NCBI GenBank assembly: GCA_030407085.1
Contig: CM059585.1
Span: 12,207,001-12,271,000, forward strand
Source of the DNA: Trichopria drosophilae
Taxonomy: Eukaryota; Arthropoda; Insecta; Hymenoptera; Diapriidae
Length of the DNA stretch: 64,000 nucleotides
Direction: 5' to 3'
Shown here: piece after piece, positions 33,377 through 45,410 of the stretch
How positions within the stretch are numbered: the stretch's first letter is position 1
Layout: every line of letters begins with the position of its first letter
The notes under the pieces: model-generated
The model's input: the letters and a program-made list of their open reading frames with translations, nothing else
What the model was told of the DNA's origin: nothing
Database searches by the model: none
Translations under genes and position numbers: made by a program

Positions 33377-33670
33377 AGTCATTAAAGACTAAAAAACTAC
33401 TAATTCATTAGATAATAACTACCAAAATTAGTCAACATTAACCTATTCATTTTTCACACTAAAAATACAATAACTAAGTTGAAATTAGTAATGTAGCAAC
33501 CGAATTAGTCTCTTTTTACTCTTTGTTAGTAAAAATCATTACTAATTCAATTAGTCGCCTGTGTTTTCATTGGAAGTGACATTATGAAAACGACGTAACA
33601 TGAAAATACATCAGCAATTAATAATTTCAGTTCCTTGATGATCGTTCATTAAAAAACGTTCAATAAACCG

Positions 33671-33870
33671 GAAGTGCCCCTATTAATATGGGACAGCTTT
33701 TTTCACTAAAACTATAAAAATAAACAAATTAATCTTGTTAGACTTACTAGACTTGTGCAAACATTAGTTAATGTAATTATATATAATGCACTTAAACAGC
33801 ATCACTTAGTTTGTTAAAATAACAAAGACAATAATAAAACAAAATGAGGTGCCCCTGTCAATGTGGCACG
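33671..33870. repeat. Pair of 25-bp direct repeats
   Basis: GAAGTGCCCCTATTAATATG (33671) and GAGGTGCCCCTGTCAATGTG (33846), each followed by GGACAG or GCACG, are similar and in the same orientation, 175 bp apart, in otherwise AT-rich DNA. Confidence 0.5.
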
Positions 33871-33886
33871 GAGTGTAACTTCAGTT

Positions 33887-33932
<46 letters not shown>
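33887..33932. repeat. (TA)n(TG)n microsatellite
   Basis: About nine TA units followed directly by about fourteen TG units. Confidence 0.95.
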
Positions 33933-34389
33933 AGATTTTTGTTTTACTGAAAGTAAAAAAATAATACAGAGCGCATAAAGTTTATTTATGAAATTTTTTT
34001 ATTTATATTATACTTTATTTTAAAATCGTTAACTTTGCCAAAATTAAAAAAGCTAATAACCTTCTTAGATATTTTAATACTACTACAAGTTTTGTCTGAA
34101 AAGTAGGACATCAATTTTCTGACAGGTCAGTTTTGTATAACTAATATAGACAGATAATGAAATTACATCTAGTTTGATAACTATATCGGCGTTCCAAAAA
34201 GAAAAACTGGCAACAGTAGAAATATTTAGGCAACTAAATTAACAAAAACATTCAACACTGTTAATTTTTCTTCATTTGGATTCTTAAATTTATTTCGAAT
34301 TCACAACTATAAGACTAATAAATTCGTCGGCTTCTATATTTACTGTCATTATACTTATTTTACACGGTACATTTTTTTAATACATACTA

Positions 34390-34770
34390 CACTGAAAAAA
34401 ATTCTTAGTTAATTTGACTACTTTTTAACTACTGAAAGTATTTCAATAAGTCCTCAACGAAATTTTATAGGTTATAGTTACAACCATACAGGAGTTAAAT
34501 CAACAAAAAATATAGTTATGGAAACGACATTTTGGCAGTTAATTCTACTACATTTAAAAACATTTTTTAGAGTCTAACACTAAAAACTATTCAATATGCT
34601 CGAGCGATATATTTTTAATTGAATTTAGCAGAACTACATTTTTAGTTGATTTAACTTCATTACTGTAATAACTGCAACTTAGAACATTTTCTTGAAATGT
34701 ATCTAAATACTCTGCGTAGTTAAAAAGTAATCAAATTAACTAAGAATTTTTCTGGAAATTTTGTTTAGTG
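34390..34770. mobile_element. CACTG-ended foldback MITE
   Basis: CACTGAAAAAAATTCTTAGT at the left; the complement of the right end carries the matching CTTAGTTAATTTGATTACTT and then CTTTTTAACTAC-type sequence. Inner parts also match in inverted orientation (GTTAAATCAAC followed by AAAAAT.TAGTT). The right tip is ambiguous between 34754 and 34770, and no clear target duplication was found. A similar GCACTGAAAAAA tip occurs near 43717 without a partner. Confidence 0.65.
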
Positions 34771-34950
34771 GAATTATTTTTAGTGCATCTATTGGCGGTT
34801 GCTTTTTTATTATATTAGTGCACGCCTTTTTGAGTTTTATGCATAGAATCGAATTTCTTGATCTTAAATCATTCAGAATAATATTTCGTTTACTGGGTAA
34901 ATAATCCCAACTTATGTAAAAATAGTAAAATTAACAACATCAACAAATTT

Positions 34951-35042
34951 ATACTAACAAAAAAAGTATTTCTAATTAACTGCTCTCGACTCAACTTCTC
35001 AATGAAAGTTGAATTTGTCAAGTAAATTTTTGTTAGTGTAGC
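34951..35042. repeat. Small inverted repeat
   Basis: ATACTAACAAAAAAAGTA at the left and AAATTTTTGTTAGTGTA at the right face each other across about 60 bp; a possible minimal MITE. Confidence 0.4.
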
Positions 35043-36742
35043 ACGTCTTCACTTGAAAATATGTTTAAAAGGTCTGGGGATTTGTCCATATCTGTACGCT
35101 AAATGAAAATTTGGTCGTTAGTTACTAATAGTTATTGAAATATTTTTTTTTGAAGAGAGACCAAAGAGATCTAAAATATCGAACCAATATACTCATATGA
35201 AAGCTGCTTTTGTAACCTTTCTCATTTCAAAGTCAGATGCTAAACAAAAATTAATTTAATCTTATAAAATATTCACAATAGGTTACATTGCTGTATGACC
35301 CAAACATTTTGTTCAGTGTGCATTATTTACTTTATATTTACCAAGTGTCTTGAAATTTTGATAATGACGGTTTTCAGATATAAATAAATATTTATTTCAT
35401 CTCGATATATTATACAATCGGACATTTAAACTGTGATAAAAAATGTCTCGAAATAACCCGCCTTTGAGCATTTATGTAAAAATAGAAAAATCTTACGTAC
35501 TTTTTAAATATAAATATTTAATGAGCTTGTTATGTATTTTAACTTTTTTTATTAAAACATGATCGTATGTACATAACTATAAATTGTAATAAAATCACTT
35601 GAGAGTTTTTTAAAACATATCAAATTTTAACGACTCTCAAAAGTTAAGATTGAAAATAATAGAACAATGTCTTTTTAATTGTATTAACATTTTTAAATTA
35701 AAAAAAATTTGTATATGTTTTTGTTATTGTTTTACATAATCTCTCGTGAAGATTTTTTAATACATCACGTATTTTAAGAAAGAAAAATGTTAAATGATGG
35801 AAAATATTATTTATATTTTCCTTTACTACACAACAGAATTTAGAAGAAAAAATGTAACAAAATTATTATTATACTTGCATATTTGTAACATTAAAAAAGC
35901 GAGGGGCTAATTTTTGGCTTACAAGTACACGAGTAAACAAGAAAGAAATGAAAGAAACGAATAACTAACATTTTCGAAAATAAATAAATTACCCCTAATC
36001 AATCCTGCCACTTCGTTACTTGTATTAAGAAAATCAAATGAATGAGTACCAAATTTGATTAATTGCTATAACCGAATTAAAAGATTGACATAATTAAATT
36101 AATGAATGGAACATCATCAATATCATAAATTCGTCCATACATTTAATACGTTTAATTACAACTACAACTTAGTATATTGAAGAAATACTTATACTAATAA
36201 CGAGTTCAAGAAAAAAGAGAGTCTATTTGTTATTTTATTAAATTTAAATAATGAAATAAACCAAATTTATATCGAAATAATTTAGTTATGGGTTTCTTTG
36301 ATGTACGAACATATCTTTGAATAGGATTGAACTGCGGAAATTAATTAATCAGTCAACGGTATGACAAGAATTACAAGAACTAAGTAAGTTTATCATTTAA
36401 TTAATTAGAAATTTATAAAAATTAGAAAAGTAGTTGAAACGAGTAGGTCGAATATCGAATATTTCAAATTGTTTCTATGACCAAAACACATCGATAAATT
36501 GATGATGGCGAGTGAGTGAACTTTGTGTATTATATAATACAATTTATTCAAAATACAACAATGATTAGTAAAATCAAATATAAAAGGAGCAAAGACAAAA
36601 CAGGGTAGACAATGAGTTTTAATAAGAGTAAAAGAATTTCTAAAAATGTAGGAGACAAAATGACATGTAGAAATATCATTAAAGAAATTGTAAATATTAC
36701 TTCACAACATATGTACGTATAATGATAAATATTTGTTCACCC
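35043..36742. other. AT-rich non-coding stretch
   Basis: No genes or structured repeats recognised. Confidence 0.5.
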
Positions 36743-36805
36743 TCCCGGGGGGAAAAATCCAGTTTTACGCCCCGATAAAGTCATATTTTACGCTCTCGAA
36801 ATTTA
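36743..36805. repeat. Diverged GGGCGTAAAA-family repeat
   Basis: CCCGGGGGGAAAAATCCAGT, TTTTACGCCCC and ATTTTACGCTCTCG resemble the palindromes at 228-415. Confidence 0.45.
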
Positions 36806-37439
36806 CTATCATAAGCTTTGATTAAAATATATTATTTATACTTTAATTATTTCTTTTTGAAGTTGTATTAGAACACTAATTGTTACATTTTTACGTATCT
36901 CATCATTACGTAAGTATTATAGTATTCGTACTTTTGTTTAACATGATATAATATCAACATTTATTCTTAATAAAAATAGTATCATAGGATAAAATTATGG
37001 GAACTACTTTTATATATAATTCCGTTCGTAAGTAACATTGAAAATCAATATTTCAATAATAACTCTCATCTTTTTTCATTCAAACCTTTTTAAATAAAAT
37101 GTTTTGAGGGATTATTATTTAACGGATATATTGAAAAGTACGTATAAAAATCGTTTGAACGTACAAATAGAGCGGATGAAAGAACCGAATAAAATATATT
37201 TTTTTAAACATTTGATAAAAGAATGAATCGATTAAACTGTACAATTAGAAGGAATCAATTTATTTATAGATTTGAATATTATGAATGAAATATAAAATTA
37301 CTAAGTATTATTGGAAGATACAAAATGAAAAATATCTCCTGTATATTATTCATTTTCCCGAATGAATATTTTCTCATGTTGGATGTTTACTTTTGCATGT
37401 AACAATTTCTAAAATTGGCTACAGAACGATCTGAACCGT
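36806..37439. other. AT-rich non-coding stretch
   Basis: Nothing recognised. Confidence 0.45.
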
Positions 37440-38660
37440 AAACGAGTTTTCGTCCTATTTTTGGCGAAATTGAAAAAAATCAATTAACGATTTTGATCGA
37501 GAGCACGACTTCCAAGCAACTTTTATGTTCGAAATTATTTTACGAATTATAAAAAATAAAGTTCGGAAAGTTCTGCAGAAGCTCGCGCTGTTTAAACTTT
37601 ACGACTGTGAAGCTGACGCGTTTATATCATGGAATACTTGCGTAAGTTTTCCAAAGTCCCTTTAGTTAATAAGAATCATCCATTAACGCGTTTTATTTAA
37701 AAACTTGCGATATTATACTCAAAATAAACCAAGCAGAAATCGAAAAATTGATAAATTAGTGAAAGTATAAAACAATGCGATGAATTCAACGAATAATTTA
37801 AACTCATTTATTTTAACCAAAAACGTACAAGCTCTACTTAATTTTCTAAAACAATGAAATTAAAGACATCAATTTGAATCAACACACTAATTAAATGCAG
37901 TACATACTCTTGCCGGACAATTCGCAGGTCGTATCTTCTACACACGTTTCAGCCATTCGGGCAATTATAATTGTAATTCTTCATGAAATTCCGCATTCGA
38001 AAATTGCAAAACCGTGTGAAATTCGTAAAACATTCCTCGCGCGTTTAACGCGTTATGCATTATATCTACATTATATATATATGTAATATTAATTAAATAT
38101 CGTGTTAGCGAAATTGAATGAAAATTTCACTTTACGGCCAATTTGGCTCGATTGCGTTTCGACGCGTAACTTTCCGGTTCGTCCGCCTGATTGCACCTTT
38201 CGTGTACGTTCGATTACGAACTCGGCCAAATGAAAATATCGCGAACCGAAATACGAGACAAATAACCAAAAAAACAAGGAAAAAAAAAAGATTTTCGAGC
38301 AACTTTGGCGTAACGTTAATAACGGCGACGAGCGTGGCGCTGTGTACCGGAGCGTTGGTGGATTTTCGAGGGCTTAGTCGGATGCTCGACAAAAGAACAG
38401 GGTAATTACAGCTAGCTGGGAATGTTAATATAAAACACCCAGTCAAGAAATACTACAGCGCCATTCGCGGACTCTGAATGCAGTGGTAATTATGTGGCTT
38501 TTTATTTAAATCGCACTCTAGCGAAGATTTAACCATCGCGTAAATTGCAAGTAAAAATCAAGTGCTCGACGGAATTCGGGAAACGTTTCGCGGCGATTTT
38601 TCAAATATTTCGCGAATTATCGGTTTATCTCGGGGTGCTGAATTTAGTAAAATTCGATAA
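37440..38660. other. Broad GC-richer block
   Basis: Patches at 37560-37640, 38110-38270, 38310-38400 and 38560-38640 are GC- and CpG-richer. Open frames of 95 codons (+, 38118-38405) and 104 codons (-, 38132-38446) cover the same bases on opposite strands and match no family I know, so coding is unproven. A poly-A run (38279-38289) sits inside. Candidate regulatory element cluster. Confidence 0.3.
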
Positions 38661-39365
38661 TAGGAGTAATTAATTGGATTTGAAAATCGAGGTACGGCAA
38701 GCCCCGTTTGGCCAAGTCGTTTAATAGTTTTAATTAAATTTAATTCTGTATAATCGTGCTGCTACGTCGGCTTTTCTTTTATCCCCCTTTTTTTAACGCC
38801 GTATACTCGGTTTAAGAATTTTCATTGGGATTGATTGATTTTAATATCATAAATTGGATTGTTTATTTATGCAATTTTTATCAAAACTAGTCTAGTTAAC
38901 GTTATTCAATTTTCTTGCATCGAACTGTAAACCCCATTTTGTTTCGAATATCCAAAATTTACACAATTTTAGTGACTATTTTATTTTTATGACGAAAACT
39001 AGAATAAAACAACTATAATTTATGGTTTTTTTGCTATTATTTCCTAAAATTCTCAAAATTTCCATTCTAATAAAAATAAACAATTTGTATCCTATGCATT
39101 TTCCCAGAAAATTACTAGTTTTCGAGAAAAATAGAAAATAATTATCCATCAACCACAATTTTTCGCAATTGTGCTTTGGTTACATTTAGTGTTTGGTAAC
39201 ATTTTCCGTCCAAATTATTAGTTTTCGGGAAACAAAGAGCAAAATAGGAAACACCACGAAAAGGGACTACTATTGACATTATTAAAAAAAGAAGCAAAAG
39301 AGTTTAGTAACTACTTTTTTCGCAGTTTTTAGTAACTCCCCCCTCCTTTAAACTAATCTAATAAA
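38661..39365. other. AT-rich non-coding stretch
   Basis: Nothing recognised. Confidence 0.45.
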
Positions 39366-39503
39366 GGTCGAAAAAGCGACAAGTCAAAAAACCGACAGTA
39401 AAAGAACCGATACTCGAAAAGCCGCAGTAAAACCGATACTACAGAAAATGTCTTTCCGCTTGTCGATGTGCCCATTTTTTCATGTGTCGGCTTTTCGGTT
39501 TTT
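39366..39503. mobile_element. MITE with 6-bp TSD, copy 4 (truncated)
   Basis: GGTCGAAAAAGCGACAAGTC, AAAAAACCGACAGTAAAAGAAC and a right part GTGTCGGCTTTTCGGTTTTTT match the interior of copies 1-3. The TGGGTGCG tips are missing on both sides. Confidence 0.7.
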
Positions 39504-39976
39504 TCTCAAAAAATACTAACTCAAGAAGGGATGCATTTGTTTGGGCGTATTTGTTGAGATTTCGAGTAATTTAAAATATAATTGGAAAAAATCATGTTTT
39601 TTAAGTGGAGTAATTACCGCTTAAAACTATGGGATTTTATCAGTCCCCAATAAAATCGGTCGAGGTACATATTTCATAGAATACCCCAATTTCCTGCGCT
39701 TTAAATTTTGATCGAATCATTCCTAAAATAGAAATGGAAGTAAGACAAAATCGAGAGTTTTGGATCTTTTCTTTGCAATCCCTTAATCAAAATCTGTCAG
39801 TCATTTCTTAGAATAAAATCATGTTCATTTTTATACAAAGAAATGTCGATTATTTCTTCGGAATAATAGTTTATTTTGATAATGGAAAAGGCAATATTAT
39901 CGATTATGAACCATTTCCTTCTCTCGTCCGATTTTTCTTAAAAAGCAAATGGCGCCTTCAAGATGGACCCTGCAAG
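39504..39976. other. Non-coding interval
   Basis: Nothing recognised apart from an ATGGCGCC...CAAGATGGACC module-like word near 39950. Confidence 0.35.
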
Positions 39977-40372
39977 TTATAATGTCACATACACATATCG
40001 ATAACACAGGCCAAAAAAATCTTCATACCCAGAAACAGGATTAAAAACTGCGATAACTCGATGAAAAAGAATCCCCCCGAAATGACTAAAAACGCACTTT
40101 AAAGCTGATGAATAGCACTTTAATCTCCGTTTTGCCAAATTGCGAACATAAATTTTGTTCCGCCACAAAAACCTACTGAACACGATAAAATACTCTCCTT
40201 TATGTATGTTTAGATTAGGATATCTCAAAATGTTGACGCGATTGAATAATTCTGCGACCAGATTTGGTTTCAACGCAACAAAAACCTTCGAAAAAATATA
40301 GTCCGGTTTTAGGTTATAAATTATGTTGGCCTTGCAATAATCGGAGACATCATAAATTGGGATAATTGTCAA
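39977..40372 (-). CDS. Unassigned 131-codon open frame
   Basis: The longest open frame in the window outside simple repeats. The product is basic and aromatic-rich (many Tyr, Phe and Arg) with hydrophobic patches but no domain or signal I can name. No promoter, splice signal or neighbouring exon supports it, and it sits between two mobile elements. It may be a chance frame or a decayed transposon fragment. Confidence 0.15.
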   Translation of the reverse strand: MTIIPIYDVSDYCKANIIYNLKPDYIFSKVFVALKPNLVAELFNRVNILRYPNLNIHKGEYFIVFSRFLWRNKIYVRNLAKRRLKCYSSALKCVFSHFGGILFHRVIAVFNPVSGYEDFFGLCYRYVYVTL

Positions 40373-40504
40373 TTGCGAATAATTAATGAAACCTCAAATT
40401 GTCCTCTAAAAACCATATTTACCGAAATTTGACCAGTTTTTCTCGTCTTTCCAAATCAGAAACTATCGATGTTGTAGTAGATAGTAGTAGTAGTAGAAAA
40501 ATGT

Positions 40505-41198
40505 AATAGTAGATTGTGTAAATAGAGTGCAAATCGGTGTTTTCCGACGAAGGCGTGCTTGATGCCCGAGCGAAGCATGGTCGGGAATTCGAATGATCCT
40601 GCAAAACCCTGTTCTCTCTTGTTGCACATATTATTTTGCACTCAGAGTGTCATAAATTTATTTTACTCCCGCATAGACTGATTTTGTTCCCTAGGAAGAG
40701 AATGCGATGTTTTGCTCCCGCGATATAGGAAGCAAATAGTATATTTCTCACCGGGGGGAGGAAAAGAAACAAGTCCTCCGAGTCGAAGGTGAGGCTGTCA
40801 AGCACGTGGGGAATGCTTGTCTGTTTTGCTTCCCGAGGGTTGAATACAATTTTTCTGCCTAATGCATTGAAAGTGACCATTGTAATCGAGCGTTGCGAGG
40901 TTAGAATATGTCACTTTCGGTGCATGTAGGAAGAAAACAGCGGTTTGCGCTCAAAGTGTGAGAAAATATCTTTGCTATTTTGCAAATGCTATTTTGCTCT
41001 CTATATTGCGGGATAAAAGTAGCACATTCTCTCCCTAGAGAGCAAAATGAATCTATTCGGGAGCAAATCAGTTTCTCACATTCCGAGAACAAATTAGCAC
41101 GCTCTCGTATGAGAAAATAGTGTGTGCAACAAGGAAGAATAGATGTTGGTAAGATTGGCAAACACATATTTTAGTCCCTTGTTGCACAATCTACTATT
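40505..41198. mobile_element. 694-bp element with 14-bp perfect TIRs and ATGT flanks
   Basis: AATAGTAGATTGTG at 40505-40518 is exactly mirrored by CACAATCTACTATT at 41185-41198, and ATGT directly flanks both sides (40501-40504 and 41199-41202). Further inside, about 150 bp of diverged inverted homology is visible: TTGTTGCACA...TATTTTGC on the left and GCACACACTATTTTC on the complement of the right, then TTTTGYTCCC-type words. GC-richer than its surroundings; the minus-strand frames of 76 and 88 codons are unremarkable. A 4-bp duplication is unusual among common insect families; superfamily not assigned. Confidence 0.75.
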
Positions 41199-41202
41199 AT
41201 GT

Positions 41203-44200
41203 GACTATAAAAAAATTGTTACCGATTTTCATGTGTATAAATATTATAGAAAGGATTTTAAAATTGATATTTCATATTCTAGAATTCTTTAGGATGCTCT
41301 TTCCGAACTTGACCTCCATTTTTAGTTAAACCTAGTAATTTTTCAAAATGGACGCTTCAAAGTGGGAAAATGCAGAAAAAATTAGTTAGATAAAGTTATT
41401 CTCTGTTATGCATGTCATTTCCTACCAACGAATGGAGTTGTTGAATCCTTGACATACTTGAATAAAATGGTAATGTTGTGACAAATTGAAAATACAAAAT
41501 GGCGATTTTAATATGAAACTATCTTTACGCGAATTTTATTCAAAACGTGACAATATGTAGCCGATATTTTCTAACGGAAGTCAGTATAAAATAAGTTACT
41601 GAGTAACAGATTTTGAATTAGTTATTACTTTTAAAAAAGTTGAAAATAGCGAATCTATAAGTGGTGTGCTAGAGATATTATATTCTAATTAATTCCTATT
41701 TAGTATTTTGGTATTTTAAGGTTCCATAATACCAATTAGTTCTCAGGTTTACAAATTTCCAATTATGAATACAAATTCTTATCGATTTTTTATATAATTT
41801 AGTACTTTTATTAATTTTATGATTTTTAGTAATATTTGACATTTGATAAACTTTTAAAATTTGATACTAAGTTATTTTTAAAAGATCGATGGAAATTTTT
41901 TAACTACATTCCCCCATTTTGAATCAGATACATTAAATTTCGAAATAATATTGGTAACTAGAATGAAATTCTAATGACAAATTTCATAAAAATTTAAGCA
42001 ATTTTTTTAATTGTAGTCTTATATTTTGGCATGCTAATTTTTGTTTGAAAAACTTGACGCCGAATTGAAAAAACATAATTTAACAAAAAATGTCCAGTTC
42101 CTAAACAATTACGTTCAAAAATGTAAAACATTAGGGAGAATGCCTTTATAATTTAGCTTCCATATTTTATTAATGACGATATGGACATTAATTGCATCAT
42201 TATATATGTCAAAAGTAAGATTCGGTAAGATTAGTCCTTTTGTATTAAAAAAGAGCATAACCAATAGCTATAGCACATAAAGTTTGATTCTTTCTCAAAT
42301 TAAATTCAATTCAATCATTACAAATAGAAATTTTTAATACTTGTCATTATATTTCATTACTTTCTAACCTTTTACATCAAATTTGTTCTAAATATTTAAA
42401 TAAATCTATGTTTTCATTTATTACTTTATAAACAACAATTATTTTACATGCTTTCAGTAATGTTTGAAAATCATAATATTCAACAAATAGACTTGGTTTT
42501 TCATAAACTATTAAGAAATTATAACAAAAATAATATTTACTGTATGATAAAATACGATTAAAAAATAATTGCTATTTTTTCACATAAACATTTAAATAAA
42601 TCACGAATAATCCACTAAGGAAATTGCAGACATACCCTATTTGAAAATCTTTGATTAATTATTCAATTACGTGTTTAAAGTGTACACGTCGTCGACAAAT
42701 AAGATGATGTATAATTCGATATTGAACTAACGCGGAAATCTGTTAAAGTTAGATAGACAAAGAACCGTAAATTCATTGGTGCTATCTCCACGTGTTGCGC
42801 ACATGAAAAAGCAAAATATGAGCAGTAATTCGACAATGTTGAAATTACGAAATTGTGGTATTTGCATAATATTACTTGGAAAGTCATTACTGGTAATAAT
42901 TTGTTAGCCTTTAAGTATGTAGGGAATATTGGAATATTAACAATATCAATTAAGTAAAGTATACATTGAATTTTGACTGCAAATTCACTCGGGTAGATTT
43001 AATCTATTTGAATCATATAAATTAATTAATTAAAAGATTGGATTTATGAGTTATTTGAATGAAAGCATAAGATTTAATCGATGATGAAAATTAATATTGA
43101 TTTTTATTAATAAATTGCATGTAATCGTAGTGGCTACCTTAAGGCTTAAAGTTAATAAATCGATGAATAAATTAATTAAGTGAAATGAAACAAAACTAAA
43201 TCAGATAAGATAATTCCTGATTAATTAATTGGAAATAATTCAATTTATGAAATTGAAATATTGAAAGATGTAAATTAGTTATTTCCTAATAACAAAAATA
43301 TTCATAAAATATACATTAAAATTTCTGAAGGCTATGAAAATCATGAATTACTTTGTAAATTGAATTTAAAACACAAATTAAAACAAAAAATTAACACGAA
43401 TAATTAAAAAGAATTAGAGAAACAATCATTACATCAATTTATTTATAATCATGAAATTTTCTATGTTTTTCGTGGTTCAACTGCCGTCTTTTATTTTCAA
43501 AATGTTCATATCCCAAACGTTTTTAATGTGAAAATCAGATTAAGAAACACATGAAAAATGATTTTCGAAAAAAATCATATACAATTTTTAGCGGTTGTAT
43601 TTTTCGAGAAATTTTATAAAAAATTCTGAAATATCAATTAATGTTATGTCACATATGAGGACTTAGAACTTTTTTAGAACTTTTTCTTGCCCAAAATACG
43701 ACCATTCAACACTGCACTGAAAAAACGTCGATTCAGGACTAAACTCAACTAGTTAATTTAGAGATATACCAACAGTTAATTAAATGAATACTTATTAAAT
43801 ACTTAATGATTTAATGTATTTATAATTCACCACTTGTAAAAATAAGAAAGGCAACACATATATTTTAAAAAAAATAACATTTACATTCCGCTCCTAAGTT
43901 GATTACTACAACATTAATAGTTGATCTAATACTTAGTAGGCGCATAATGAAATGTTATAAATAGTGACATAATGACCGTGTATCACCTGCTTAAGAAGAA
44001 ACCTTCTAGTTCCAAACGTCTTAAGTAGAAACGGACATTCGTGGTCAGGCACATATTAAATTTATTAAACATTGGTAATATAGTCTTATAGCTTCTAAAT
44101 CTTCGTCTGCTTTACTATTAAAATACTAGATGCTTAAACCGAAGGATTAATTGTTTACACGAACACCTGTTATTTGTCAGAAGTATCTTCAGAGTCACGA

Positions 44201-44229
44201 GTGAAATGATATAATTATAGTCGAACGAT
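41203..44229. other. AT-rich non-coding stretch
   Basis: Decayed ATGGC words near 41349 and 41498. At 42960-43460 there is A/T-rich cryptic simplicity with many AATTAATT words. A CACTGAAAAAA tip without a partner lies near 43717. No gene recognised. Confidence 0.45.
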
Positions 44230-44830
44230 TGATTTTATTCAAGCGCTAGTTAGTCATAGCGAGTATCTTCGTATTTAGGCGCGACAATGAACAATTTCGC
44301 CTGGACACGCGCCAAAGGAACGGCAAAAAGTCTGAAAGCAAAAATGTGTAAGCTCGGGTACGTCGCGGTAACTAACTCGCCGGGTGATAACATGACGTAC
44401 CGGGGCGTCTATAAACAAAGGCGTCCTCGTCCTGTAAGTGTAATAAATTACCCCCCATTAGTACCTCGCGCTTACCGCGGTGTAATAAACAAAGAAGCGA
44501 CTCACCCGGTGGGAGAAGAATAGTTTTCCTACAGACGGGAAAATGACGCGAGGGAATACCTGCCTGTTCGGGTGCTCCGTACCGAAACTTGGGCAAGATT
44601 AACGCGAGCTAACTCGCTAAATGCTAGCTTATAAATTACCCCAGAGCAAGCCCGAAAGAGACGTAATCGGCCAATACTGCGGTAATTACGATTATCGGAT
44701 ATTTGCACGCCGATATTTGCTTGACGGTGCGAATTCTCTTTTGCACGGACGGTCGCGCGCGCGGATCCCCATGAATTATTTAGCCAGGTGGCGATAGAAA
44801 ATTCTTTGTGTACACTTACCAAGCCCGCTA
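44230..44830. other. GC-rich island, possible exon or regulatory element
   Basis: A sharp rise in GC with CpGs (e.g. 44277-44330, 44390-44480, 44560-44620, 44740-44770). Frames are open on both strands (+ 44287-44523, 78 codons; - 44372-44596 and 44529-44822) and none matches a family I know. The isolation of this block in AT-rich DNA makes a conserved element or an alternative 5' exon or promoter plausible; not proven. Confidence 0.35.
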
Positions 44831-45410
44831 ATATAACCTACCCTTTTGTTTGTTCTGTCAGCGCATTTTCACCGGAAGTAAGGCAGTAATTTAACGTAAA
44901 ATTTTCCTCAACGATCGTTTTCCTGTAATTTGCCTCGCATTCGATATTTACACTAGTCTCCCTCGACGAGAAAGAGAATTTTATTAATTTATCCATTGTA
45001 CTGGAAAGGTTAGTCCAATTCATGTCTATATATCTGACAACTTAAGCATTCTATTTATAACCAATTACACACACGACAAGAACAAATTTGGTCTATGCTG
45101 CCAATATGATTTTTCCAATGTTTTTTCCCCCTCAGAAACCGAATTCGCAACCCGTTTATCTCCTACACGTAAAGATTTTGAATTGATAATTGGTATAACC
45201 CTAACCTCGGTATATTACAACCCCATAACGTTAAAACTCTGTAACTTCATTTAGTATCAAAATCCCATTTGTGGAAAAAGGAACAATTTCGCGAGTTTTA
45301 CTTGTTATACGTAGTCTTGGGCAAATCTCTATAACTCCAGAATTCCATAAAACCCAAAACCTTAAAACTTTTCACTTTACAAATTCATAAACTATAATTT
45401 CAACTCTACT
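44831..45410. other. Non-coding interval grading into the minisatellite
   Basis: From about 45190 CATAAC-like words appear, increasing towards 45411. One copy of the ACTTTTCACTTTACAAATTC insert, found twice more inside the array, lies at about 45368. Confidence 0.5.

Noticed and set aside
38118..38446. Overlapping 95- and 104-codon frames on opposite strands
   Set aside because: Both strands are open over the same bases and neither product resembles a known protein; GC-richer composition explains it.
44287..44523. 78-codon + strand frame in the GC island as a gene
   Set aside because: No family resemblance, minus-strand frames overlap it, and no splice or promoter evidence; kept only as a possible exon in the island entry.
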